Part shown: positions 26,060 to 33,014 of the stretch, in pieces
How the letters are laid out: each line of letters begins with the position of its first letter
How positions within the stretch are numbered: the first letter of the stretch is position 1
Assembly: GCF_000718255.1 (NCBI RefSeq)
Contig: NZ_JOFJ01000003.1
Coordinates: 124,001 to 188,000, forward strand
DNA length: 64,000 nucleotides
Reading direction: 5' to 3'
Source: Spirillospora albida
GTDB taxonomy: Bacteria; Actinomycetota; Actinomycetes; Streptosporangiales; Streptosporangiaceae
Notes under the pieces: model-generated
What the model saw: the letters and a program-made list of their open reading frames with translations, nothing else
Database searches by the model: none
Told to the model about the DNA's origin: nothing
Made by a program: the position numbers and the translations under genes

Positions 26060-26980
26060 TCACATGCGGAAATGGTCCCAGCCGCCGGGTCCGGGGGGCC
26101 GGCCCGCCACCGTGACCCCGGTTCCGGCCGAGACCCTCCCGACCGGTGTCCAGGATGGTGGCAGCGCGGCCGTGGCGGGGAAGGTTCCGGCGAACGCGTG
26201 GTCCTCCCCGCCGGTGAGGACGTGGTGCCGCCCGTCCCGCCCCAGAATGTCGGGAACGGGGAGCGCGGCCGGGTCGAGGTCGATCGCGACACCGGAGGCG
26301 GCCGCGATGTGCCCGAGGTCCTGGACGAGCCCGTCGCTGACGTCGAGCAGCGCGGTCGCGCCGAGGGAGCGCGCCTCCGCGCCCGCCGCGTACGGCGGTT
26401 CCGGGCGCCGGTGCGCCTCGATGAGCTCGGCGGGCGCGTCGCGTCCGGCGAGCAGGAGGGCGAGCCCGGCGGCGGCGAACCCGAGCCGCCCCCGCACCGC
26501 CACGACATCGCCCGGACGGGCGCCGGACCTGGTCAGCGGCGCGGCGCCGCCGAGGTCGCCGAGCGCGGTGACGGCGAGCGTGATCTCCGGCGCGGCGACG
26601 ACGTCCCCGCCCGCGACGGACGCCCCGGCGGCGCGGCACTCGTCGGCGAACCCGTCGTAGAGCCGTTCGGCCCATGCGACGGGCGTCTCGGCCGGGGCGG
26701 CGAACCCGATGAGCAGCGCGGTGGGGCGGGCGCCCATGGCGACGACGTCGGCGAGGTTCTGCGCGGCGGCCTTGCGGCCGATGTCGTAGGGGCCGGACCA
26801 GTCGCGGCGGAAGTGCCGTCCCTCCACGAGGAGGTCGGTGGTGGCGACGACCCGGCCGTCCGGCGCCGCGATCACCGCCGCGTCGTCGCCCGGCCCGAGG
26901 CGGACGGCCGGGCCCTGCGGCAGCCGCGCCGTCAGCCGCCCGATCAGCCGGAACTCCCCCAATTCCCCGATCGTTCCCAT
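26060..26980 (-). CDS. thiL: Thiamine-monophosphate kinase ThiL
   Basis: 306 aa. Phosphorylates thiamine monophosphate to the pyrophosphate cofactor. Conserved segments GPGDDAAVI (ATP/Mg), TTDLLVEGRHF, GRKAAAQNLADVVAMGA and LLDVSDGLVQDLGHIA are all present. The ATG giving MGTIGELGEFRLI matches the family N-terminus; another ATG 27 nt upstream is possible and neither has a strong SD. Divergent from the Lrp-like gene. A short hairpin (26050-26069) brackets the stop codon, of unclear meaning. Confidence 0.94.
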   Translation of the reverse strand: MGTIGELGEFRLIGRLTARLPQGPAVRLGPGDDAAVIAAPDGRVVATTDLLVEGRHFRRDWSGPYDIGRKAAAQNLADVVAMGARPTALLIGFAAPAETPVAWAERLYDGFADECRAAGASVAGGDVVAAPEITLAVTALGDLGGAAPLTRSGARPGDVVAVRGRLGFAAAGLALLLAGRDAPAELIEAHRRPEPPYAAGAEARSLGATALLDVSDGLVQDLGHIAAASGVAIDLDPAALPVPDILGRDGRHHVLTGGEDHAFAGTFPATAALPPSWTPVGRVSAGTGVTVAGRPPGPGGWDHFRM

Positions 26981-27104
26981 TCGTTCCCGTTCGTCCCCGT
27001 TCCGCATTCACGGATCCCCGCGGGACCCCGGCCGCCCACCGCGGCGCGTAACACGATACGGTGAATCGTCCGACCGCAATTTTCCCGCGCGCGGGGAGGA
27101 CGTG

Positions 27105-27338
27105 ATGGTGCAGGCCTACATCCTCATCCAGACCGAAGTCGGCAAGGCGGCAGAGGTGGCCGGCGAGATCTCCGGCATACCCGGCGTCACCCTCGCGGAG
27201 GACGTCACCGGACCCTACGACGTGATCGTCCGGGCGGAGGCGCGGAACGTGGACGAGCTCGGCAAGCTCGTCGTCGCGCAGATTCAGGCCGTCGAGGGCA
27301 TCACCCGTACGCTGACCTGCCCGATCGTCCATATCTGA
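27105..27338 (+). CDS. Stand-alone Lrp/AsnC ligand-binding (RAM) domain protein
   Basis: 77 aa. Contains only the C-terminal effector domain of Lrp/AsnC regulators (MVQAYILIQTEVGKAAEVAGEI ... GPYDVIVRAEA), with no helix-turn-helix. Such proteins usually assemble as oligomers and bind amino acids. A strong SD (GGGGAGGA, 5 nt before the ATG) fixes the start; an in-frame GTG directly upstream is the alternative. It sits between thiL and the DUF3515 lipoprotein gene, a common actinobacterial arrangement; the role there is unknown. Confidence 0.9.
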   Translation: MVQAYILIQTEVGKAAEVAGEISGIPGVTLAEDVTGPYDVIVRAEARNVDELGKLVVAQIQAVEGITRTLTCPIVHI

Positions 27339-27362
27339 GCAGGAAGAGCACTGGGCACGATC

Positions 27363-27818
27363 ATGCGCCGAGGGGTGTCGCCGGTCCTGGTCGGGCTCGC
27401 ACTGCTGACGTCGGGATGCGCCGGCGGGGCCGTCCGGGTCCCGGTGCCGGAGCCGGACGGCGCGACCGCGCGGCTGTGCGCGGGCCTGCGGCTGCCCGAG
27501 AAGGTGCACGGGCGGGAGCGGCGCGACACCTCGCCCGATTCGCCGCTGACGGCCGCGTGGGGGTCGCCCGCGATCGCGCTGCGCTGCGGCGTGCCGCGTC
27601 CGGCCGGCCTGCGCCCCGAGTCGCGGCTGGTCGACATCAACGGGATCTCCTGGTTCGGCCATCCCGTCGACCGGCCGGTGACCTGGACGGCCATGGCGCG
27701 GCAGGCCTACGTGGAGGTGACCGTCCCCGGCGAGTACGAGCCCGCCGGGGACGTCCTCATCGAGCTCGGGCCGGCGATCACGGCGACGATCCCGCCGAAG
27801 CCGGAGGGGCGGATCTAG
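27363..27818 (+). CDS. DUF3515 lipoprotein
   Basis: 151 aa. N-terminal lipoprotein signal MRRGVSPVLVGLALLTSGC with the lipobox cysteine at about 19. The mature part has the DUF3515 pattern: an early Cys (LCAGLRLPEKV), a central AWGSPAIALRCGV and a late DVLIELGPAI. Probably exported and lipid-anchored; no biochemical role is known. In other actinomycetes this gene leads straight into ddl, but here the CYP51 block intervenes. Convergent with the NTF2-like gene, 13 nt away. Confidence 0.88.
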   Translation: MRRGVSPVLVGLALLTSGCAGGAVRVPVPEPDGATARLCAGLRLPEKVHGRERRDTSPDSPLTAAWGSPAIALRCGVPRPAGLRPESRLVDINGISWFGHPVDRPVTWTAMARQAYVEVTVPGEYEPAGDVLIELGPAITATIPPKPEGRI

Positions 27819-27831
27819 CCGCGGGCGCCCG

Positions 27832-28383
27832 TCACCACAGCGGCACGGGGCTTTCGCCCCGCGCGTAGTAGCCGGGGATCTTCGCGCCCGACGCGGCCCG
27901 CTCCAGCCGCCGCTTCATCCCGTCCGACAGCACGTCCGCCTTCATCATCTCGATGAAGATCGCGGTGACGTTGCCGAGGTCGAACCAGTCGCGCTGCCAC
28001 GACCACTGCCGGTCGCCGGCGTAGCGGAACCAGCTGCCGCCGATGCCGAGCACCTCGTAGGGGGTGCCGTCGGGGCGCTCGGCGTCCGCGACCTGCTTCC
28101 AGAAGCCGACGACCTCGCCCTTCCGCTCGTCGACGAGGATGCTCTGGTACGGGTACGTCCAGCCGTCCAGGCCGCCCATCTCGGAGCCGAGGGCGATGTC
28201 GCGGATCTCCGCGCGCCCGACGGCCATGAAGTCCTGCTTCGGACCGATGTTCCAGCCGTAGGTGGCGTCCTCGGTGTAGCAGTCGGCGAGCGGGCGCCAG
28301 TCGCCGAGCTCCTCGCACCGGCGGTTCTCCGCCAGCCAGTGCTCCACCATCGCGTCGAGTTCTTCTCGGGGGAAGGACGGCAT
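27832..28383 (-). CDS. NTF2-like (SnoaL-type fold) protein
   Basis: 183 aa. The start region MPSFPREELDAMVEHWLAENRRCEELGDWRPLADCYTEDATYGW is typical of NTF2/SnoaL cone-shaped proteins, which act as small isomerases, cyclases or binding proteins. Last gene of the CYP123-SDR-CYP51-ferredoxin operon; its ATG shares one base with the ferredoxin stop. Length and position match M. tuberculosis Rv0762c. The substrate is unknown; a role with the steroid-type substrates of CYP51 is inference from context. Confidence 0.82.
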   Translation of the reverse strand: MPSFPREELDAMVEHWLAENRRCEELGDWRPLADCYTEDATYGWNIGPKQDFMAVGRAEIRDIALGSEMGGLDGWTYPYQSILVDERKGEVVGFWKQVADAERPDGTPYEVLGIGGSWFRYAGDRQWSWQRDWFDLGNVTAIFIEMMKADVLSDGMKRRLERAASGAKIPGYYARGESPVPLW

Positions 28384-28577
28384 CACGTCTCCAGCAGTCT
28401 GAGGGCCTGGGTGGGGCAGTAGCGGACGGCCGCGGCGACCTCCGCGCGCAGCCCGTCGGGGGGTTCGGGGTCGAGGACGCGGACCTTGCCCTTCTTCGGG
28501 ACCTCGAAGACGTCGGGGGCCTCCAGCTCGCACATGGCGTGGCCCTGGCAGATGTCGAGGTCGGCCTCGATCCGCAT
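28383..28577 (-). CDS. 3Fe-4S ferredoxin partner of CYP51
   Basis: 64 aa ferredoxin. Ligands C10, C16 and C54 are present, while the position of the fourth cysteine is His13 (CQGHAMC), the CxxHxxC(n)CP type that carries a 3Fe-4S cluster and feeds electrons to P450s. The start overlaps the CYP51 stop by one base, and its stop overlaps the next start, so stoichiometric expression is likely. Corresponds to Rv0763c next to CYP51 in M. tuberculosis. Confidence 0.93.
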   Translation of the reverse strand: MRIEADLDICQGHAMCELEAPDVFEVPKKGKVRVLDPEPPDGLRAEVAAAVRYCPTQALRLLET

Positions 28578-29917
28578 CAGCGCCGCCTCCGCCGGTACCG
28601 GACGGCGCACGGCTGCGCGAGCTGGACGACCATCTTCGAGTGGTCGTTGCGGTAGGTCTCGGGCGGCTGGGCGGGCTCGAACTCCCAGTCCCGCAGCAGC
28701 ACCGAGAAGATCGCCTTGAGCTGGATCATCGCGAAGTTCGCGCCGACGCAGCGGTGCCGGCCGGCGCCGAACGGCACCCATGTCCAGCGGTTGAGGAGGT
28801 CCTCCTCGCGGGGGGCGATGTAGCGCTCGGGGCGGAACTCGTCCGGCTCGGGGAAGTCGGACTCGATGCGGTTGGAGACGGCGAGGGAGCAGCCGACCAT
28901 CGTGCCCTTCGGGATGCGGTGGCCGCAGACCTCCTGGTCGGACTGGGCGACGCGCAGGAGCAGGATCAGCGGCGGGTGCAGCCGCAGCGCCTCCTTGATC
29001 GCCGACTCCAGCCTCGGGATCGTGCGGAGCGCCTGGAACGAGACCTCGCTGCCGTCGGCGTACAGGTCGTCGAGCTCCTGGACGACACCCGCCAGCACGT
29101 CCGGGTGGCGGAGCAGCTCGATCAGCGACCAGGCGGCCGTCCCGGACGTGGTGTGGTGCCCGGCGAACATCATCGAGATGAACATGCCGGTGACCTGATC
29201 GGCGGTGAACTTCGGCGTGCCGTCCGGCTCCTTGATGGACATGAGGACGTCGAGGAGGTCGCGGTCCTCGCGGGGCGGCCTCGGCGGCCGGCCGTCCATG
29301 ATCCCCTGGACGAGCTCGACCAGCGCGGCGCGCGCGGTGTCGCGCCGCCGGAACGACTCGATGTCGGCGTACGGGTCGACGTAGGCGATCGCGTCGGTGC
29401 CGCGTTCGAGATCGTGGTACAGCTCGGCGAACCGGCGGTCGAGCTGCTCGCGGAACTTCTTGCCGATCAGGCACGCGGACGAGGTGTAGATGGTCAGCTC
29501 GGCGAAGAAGTCGAGCAGGTCGATCACGCCCTCGTCGCCCCAGCCCGCGACCGCCCGGTCGACCTCGGCGGCGATCGTCGCGGCGTGCCCCTTGAGGAAC
29601 GATCCCTTGAGCGCCTGGTTGTGCAGGGCCTCGCGGCGCTGCTCGGGGGTGGCGTCGAACACGACGCCCTCGCCGAAGATCGGGGTCATGAACGGGTACG
29701 CCTCGGCCTGGTCGAGCTCCTCGTCGGGGGACCGGAAGAAGTACTCGTTGGCCTCGGCGCCGGTCAGCAGGACGACGCGGCGCCCGGCGAGCCGGAACTC
29801 CCCCACGTCGCCGCATTCCTCCCGGACGCGCTTCATCAGCGCGATCGGGTCGGAGCGCAGCTCCTCCAGATGGTCGGGGCCGCCCGACACGACGCGGGGG
29901 TCCACCAGGGCGGTCAT
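28577..29917 (-). CDS. cyp51: Cytochrome P450 CYP51, sterol 14alpha-demethylase family
   Basis: 446 aa, closely resembling M. tuberculosis CYP51 along its length. The B'-helix CYP51 signature AYPFMTPIFGEGVVFD, the I-helix FAGHHTTSGT (His-Thr instead of acid-alcohol pair, typical of CYP51), KEALRLHPP with the ExxR pair, and heme loop FGAGRHRCVG are intact. CYP51 removes the 14alpha-methyl group of sterols and is the azole target; the physiological substrate in sterol-poor bacteria is unsettled. It is coupled to the SDR upstream by a 4-nt ATGA overlap and to its ferredoxin downstream. Confidence 0.95.
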   Translation of the reverse strand: MTALVDPRVVSGGPDHLEELRSDPIALMKRVREECGDVGEFRLAGRRVVLLTGAEANEYFFRSPDEELDQAEAYPFMTPIFGEGVVFDATPEQRREALHNQALKGSFLKGHAATIAAEVDRAVAGWGDEGVIDLLDFFAELTIYTSSACLIGKKFREQLDRRFAELYHDLERGTDAIAYVDPYADIESFRRRDTARAALVELVQGIMDGRPPRPPREDRDLLDVLMSIKEPDGTPKFTADQVTGMFISMMFAGHHTTSGTAAWSLIELLRHPDVLAGVVQELDDLYADGSEVSFQALRTIPRLESAIKEALRLHPPLILLLRVAQSDQEVCGHRIPKGTMVGCSLAVSNRIESDFPEPDEFRPERYIAPREEDLLNRWTWVPFGAGRHRCVGANFAMIQLKAIFSVLLRDWEFEPAQPPETYRNDHSKMVVQLAQPCAVRYRRRRR

Positions 29918-30693
29918 GACTCCTCCAGGGGGGCTTCGGGCTGGACTTCGATGAGCCGCAGATGGGCGCCGCGCGGGGTCGCGACGATCGCGGTGACGGC
30001 GGCGGCGACGTCGGACGGGCGCAGGAAGTAGGGGTGGCGGGCGTGTCCCCATCGGGCCCAGTCCTCCAGGACGGCGCCGGTCGTCTCCGCGTCCCAGCCC
30101 ATGCCCATGCCGGTCGCGGTGGGGCCGGGCCGGACGATCGACGCCCTCACGCCGGTGCCCTCCAGCTCCATCTGCATGGTGCGGGCCATGCCCTCCACCC
30201 CGTTCTTCGCCGCGACGTAGGCGCCCGTCCAGGAGCGCGGCGCGGGCACGGTGTCGGACGAGATGAACACGATGTCGCCCCGCCGCCGCGCCACCATCTG
30301 CGGGACGAACGCCGACACCAGCCGGTGCGCGCCCACGAGATGGACCTGCACCTGGGCCAGGAACGCGTCGGAGTCGAGTTCGTGGAGGCGTCCGGCGGAC
30401 AGGTCGCCGGCGCTGGACACCACGACCTCGATCGGCCCGAGCGCGTCGCCGGCGGCCGCCGCGAACGCCTTGACCGAATCGGCGTCGGAGACGTCCAGGG
30501 GCAGCGCGACGGCCTCTCCCCCGCCGGCCCGGATCGCCGCGGCCAGCTCCTCGCACTTGTCCGCGCGCCGGGCGCCGAGCGCGACGGGGTGCCCCGCCGC
30601 GGCGAACGCGCTGGCGGTCGCGGCGCCGATGCCGGACGAGGCGCCCGCGACGACGGCGGGCCGCCGCTCCGGATGCGGATCGAACCTGGGCAT
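29914..30693 (-). CDS. Short-chain dehydrogenase/reductase (Rv0765c-like)
   Basis: 259 aa classical SDR. NAD(P) motif AGASSGIGAATASAF near the N-terminus, catalytic Ser (FISSDTVP) and YxxxK (YVAAKNG) present. Translationally coupled on both sides: ATG shares a base with the CYP123-like stop, and its stop overlaps the CYP51 start by 4 nt. Same place as Rv0765c. Likely oxidises or reduces an alcohol or ketone made by the neighbouring P450s; exact substrate unknown. Confidence 0.9.
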   Translation of the reverse strand: MPRFDPHPERRPAVVAGASSGIGAATASAFAAAGHPVALGARRADKCEELAAAIRAGGGEAVALPLDVSDADSVKAFAAAAGDALGPIEVVVSSAGDLSAGRLHELDSDAFLAQVQVHLVGAHRLVSAFVPQMVARRRGDIVFISSDTVPAPRSWTGAYVAAKNGVEGMARTMQMELEGTGVRASIVRPGPTATGMGMGWDAETTGAVLEDWARWGHARHPYFLRPSDVAAAVTAIVATPRGAHLRLIEVQPEAPLEES

Positions 30694-31898
30694 CAGCGGA
30701 CCTCCACCCGCACCGGCAGGGCCGCGAAGCCCCGCACGTTCACCGAGTGCACGCGCTCCGCCCCGGCGAAGTCGATCTCGAAGGACGACACGTGCCGCAC
30801 CAGCTCGGTCAGCGCGATGCGGGCCTCCAGCCGGGCGAGGTTGGCGCCGAGGCAGAAGTGCCGGCCGCCGCCGAAGCTGACGAGCTGGGAGGTGTCGCGG
30901 TCCAGGTCGTACTCGTCCGGACGGTCGAACACGCGGGGGTCGCGGTTGGCGGACCCGACCAGCAGCAGCATCCGCTCGCCCTTGGGGATGTCCCGTCCGT
31001 GGAGGGTGACGTCCTGCGCGACGGTCCGGGCCAGCATCTGGCTGGAGGTGTCGTAGCGGAGCGTCTCCTCGACCCAGTCGTCGACGCGTCCGGGGTCGGC
31101 GAACGGCTTCGCGCCCTGCTCCGGGTTGCGCCCCGCCCAGTACAGGGCGTTCGCGAGGAGCTTCGTCGTGGTCTCGTTGCCGGCGACGACCATCAGGAAC
31201 AGGAAGGCGATGACCTCCCGCTCGTCCAGCCGGTCGCCGTCGATCTCGGCGTCCAGCAGCGCGGACGTGAGGTCGCCCGTCGGCCTGCGGCGCCGCTCGG
31301 CGACCATGTCCTCGTAGTAGCCGACGAGGGTGAGGGCGGCCTCCATCCCGGCGGGTGGGACGTCGTTGAGTCCCTCCTCGCGGTGGACGACCGTGTCGGC
31401 GAGCCGCCGCACCTCGACCCGGTCGGCCTCCGGGACGCCCATCATCTCGGAGATGACGTCCATCGGCAGGAGCCCGGCGAAGTCGGCGACGAAGTCGAAC
31501 TCGCGCTTCTCCAGCGCCGGTTCCAGGTGCCTGCGGGTCAGCTCCAGGATGCCGTCCGCCATCTCCTTCACCCGCCTGGGCGTGAACCCCTTGGAGACGA
31601 GCGCCCGCATCCGGGTGTGCCGGGGCGGGTCGAGCGCGAGGAACGACATCGTCCGGGGCGCGTGCGGGCCCCACGCGCTCGGCTCCAGCGAGACGCCGTT
31701 GGCGTTGGAGAACGTGGCGTGGTCGCGGAACGCGGCGGACACGTCGGCGTGCCGGGACAGCGCCCAGAACCCGATGTCGTCGTTGCGGTAGAGCGGCGCC
31801 TCCTCGCGGAGGCGCGCGTAGAACGGGTAGGGGTCCTCATGGACGGCGTAGTCGAACGGGCTGTAGGAGACCTGCGAACCTGGGTCCACAGCCGTCAC
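30693..31898 (-). CDS. Cytochrome P450, CYP123-like
   Basis: 401 aa. I-helix VVAGNETTT, ExxR (EETLRYD) and heme loop FGGGRHFCLGAN are intact. The GTG giving VTAVDPGSQVSYSPFDY lies 1 nt after the tetR stop, and the resulting length equals M. tuberculosis CYP123 (Rv0766c, 402 aa, from memory). It opens the structural part of the tetR operon. Substrate unknown; its constant partnership with CYP51 in two lineages suggests related or sequential substrates. Confidence 0.9.
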   Translation of the reverse strand: MTAVDPGSQVSYSPFDYAVHEDPYPFYARLREEAPLYRNDDIGFWALSRHADVSAAFRDHATFSNANGVSLEPSAWGPHAPRTMSFLALDPPRHTRMRALVSKGFTPRRVKEMADGILELTRRHLEPALEKREFDFVADFAGLLPMDVISEMMGVPEADRVEVRRLADTVVHREEGLNDVPPAGMEAALTLVGYYEDMVAERRRRPTGDLTSALLDAEIDGDRLDEREVIAFLFLMVVAGNETTTKLLANALYWAGRNPEQGAKPFADPGRVDDWVEETLRYDTSSQMLARTVAQDVTLHGRDIPKGERMLLLVGSANRDPRVFDRPDEYDLDRDTSQLVSFGGGRHFCLGANLARLEARIALTELVRHVSSFEIDFAGAERVHSVNVRGFAALPVRVEVR

Positions 31899-31899
31899 C

Positions 31900-32496
31900 T
31901 CACTCGTGGTCGGGGAGGATGAGCTCGGCCATCTCGGCGAGCCGGTCGGCCATGCGGGCATAGGACGTGTAGCCCATGCCCGCGTGCACGAGCGCTCCGG
32001 AGTAGGCCAGCTCCAGCGCGCCCACGATCTTCTCGTCCGCGCGCTCCCTGAGGGCGGCCTGCAGCCGTCCCCGGATCGCGACGCCGATCCGCAGCCGCAG
32101 CTCCCGGACGTCCGGATCGGTCCCGAGCATCGCGGTCGTGCAGGCCGCGGCCAGCTCGGGCTCGTCCGACACCAGAAGGGCGATCTCCCGGAGGACGGCC
32201 ACCACCCGCTCGCGCGCCGGCCCGCGCGCGTCCACCTCGGGCAGCGCGGAGAGCCGCCGCCAGAACACCTCGGTGATGAGATGGTTCTTGGAGGCGAAGT
32301 AGGTGTAGGCGGTGGCGGGTGCCACGCCTGCGCGGCGGGCCACGTTGCGGACGGTCAGTCCCTCGTAGCCGGCCTCGCGGAGCTCCTCCACGGCGGCTTC
32401 GGTCAGCCTCCGCACGGTGTCGGCCTGCCGCTCGGTCAGGCGGCGACGGGTGGGCTCGGTCGTTGACAGCTGTTCACCGGACACGTGTCCAGACAT
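31900..32496 (-). CDS. TetR-family regulator of the CYP51 locus
   Basis: 198 aa. N-terminal helix-turn-helix (LTVRNVARRAGVAPATAYTYFASKNHL) and a variable ligand-binding C-terminal domain. Position matches Rv0767c. The ATG at 32496 has no SD, and the 18-bp palindrome at 32476-32493 starts at codon 2, so tetR is probably leaderless and autorepressed. The same palindrome overlaps the start of the divergent ALDH gene at 35091, suggesting one regulator for both arms. The ligand is unknown. Confidence 0.9.
   Translation of the reverse strand: MSGHVSGEQLSTTEPTRRRLTERQADTVRRLTEAAVEELREAGYEGLTVRNVARRAGVAPATAYTYFASKNHLITEVFWRRLSALPEVDARGPARERVVAVLREIALLVSDEPELAAACTTAMLGTDPDVRELRLRIGVAIRGRLQAALRERADEKIVGALELAYSGALVHAGMGYTSYARMADRLAEMAELILPDHE
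32476..32493. promoter_or_regulatory. Candidate TetR operator at tetR start
   Basis: Minus-strand reading TCTGGACACGTGTCCGGT contains the perfect 12-bp palindrome GGACACGTGTCC and covers tetR codons 2-7. It matches the site at 35082-35099 in 15 of 18 positions. Placement on a probably leaderless start codon would block initiation. Confidence 0.6.
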
Positions 32497-32577
32497 TAGT
32501 TCAGAAACATCCCGTTGGCAACAACCGCCCCGCCGCGCGAAGCCGTGGACCGGCCCGCCGCGCGCTAGGGAACCCGG

Positions 32578-32658
32578 TGGGGCGGGTGGGATTCGAACCC
32601 ACTCAGCGAAGCACCTGATTTACAGTCAGGCCCGACTCTCCGACGTCGGCGCCGCCCC
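32578..32658 (-). tRNA. tRNA-Tyr(GTA), atypical
   Basis: 81 nt. Seven-bp acceptor GGGGCGG/CCGCCCC with A73, T-arm GTGGG-TTCGAAT-CCCAC, anticodon stem CCTGA/TCAGG with loop CTGTAAA giving anticodon GTA (32621-32623). The usual T8 is replaced by C and the variable arm (11 nt) is short with only about 2 bp, weak for a class II tRNA. No CCA is encoded. First of three minus-strand tRNAs only 4-5 nt apart. Probably an auxiliary or diverged copy. Confidence 0.7.
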
Positions 32659-32662
32659 TCAG

Positions 32663-32736
32663 TACCTCCGGAGGGATTCGAACCCCCAGCACACAGCACC
32701 TCATGCTGCCGCCTCTACCGATAGGGCCACGGAGGC
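32663..32736 (-). tRNA. tRNA with Leu anticodon GAG but class I architecture
   Basis: 74 nt. Acceptor GCCTCCG/CGGAGGT closes with a G-U pair and A73; T8 present; D-stem only 3 bp; anticodon stem GCAGC/GCTGT with loop ATGAGGT, anticodon GAG (32700-32702); variable loop just 5 nt; T-arm GGGGG-TTCGAAT-CCCTC. Genuine tRNA-Leu is class II with a long variable arm, so this gene is structurally anomalous. It could be a true but unusual leucine acceptor, a tRNA charged by another synthetase, or a decaying gene. Confidence 0.65.
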
Positions 32737-32741
32737 TTGCG

Positions 32742-32815
32742 TGCGGCTCCCGGGATTCGAACCCGGAGCGTCCACTTCCTGAGAGTGGCCCCTCTGCCGG
32801 TTGGGGTAGAGCCGC
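32742..32815 (-). tRNA. tRNA with Leu anticodon CAG but class I architecture
   Basis: 74 nt with an excellent cloverleaf: acceptor GCGGCTC/GAGCCGC all Watson-Crick, A73, T8, D-stem CCCC/GGGG with G18G19, anticodon stem CCACT/AGTGG, loop CTCAGGA (anticodon CAG at 32779-32781), 5-nt variable loop, T-arm CCGGG-TTCGAAT-CCCGG. The stems are too good for a pseudogene, yet the short variable loop is incompatible with normal tRNA-Leu. No CCA encoded. The 5'-most tRNA of the cluster, 45 nt after the small ORF. Confidence 0.75.
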
Positions 32816-32860
32816 GTGATCGCGAGGTGGCGTCACTCGCCGCGGCTCGGCCGGAGGGTG

Positions 32861-32935
32861 TTACGAGACGGGATACCGGCCGGGGCGGGCGTGCGACGCC
32901 CTGGGAAGTCGATACAGAAGTCGCTGACGTGCCAT
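32861..32935 (-). CDS. Putative 24-aa small ORF before the tRNA cluster
   Basis: ATG preceded by a perfect AGGAGG with 7-nt spacing, then 24 codons to TAA. The product is basic (six Arg, one His) with Tyr8 and Tyr21 and three Leu. Its first half uses codons rare in this GC-rich genome (CGA, CTT, TAT). It lies 79 nt after the reductase stop and 45 nt before the tRNA with anticodon CAG, all on one strand. It could be a leader peptide, a small effector or chance; the SD is the main support. Confidence 0.4.
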   Translation of the reverse strand: MARQRLLYRLPRASHARPGRYPVS

Positions 32936-33014
32936 GACCGGTCCTCCTCTCGGGCGCTCGCGGCGGCCTGACGTCCCTTACGGTGCCAGGTCCCGCGGGA
33001 GGGCCGCAACGCGT

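Noticed and set aside
26050..26069. CCGCATG/CATGCGG hairpin around the thiL stop as terminator
   Set aside because: Only 7 bp with no T-run and overlapping the stop codon; support too weak.
32476..32493. KstR-type operator at the tetR start
   Set aside because: The site lacks the TnnAACnnGTTnnA pattern; it is a GGACACGTGTCC palindrome.
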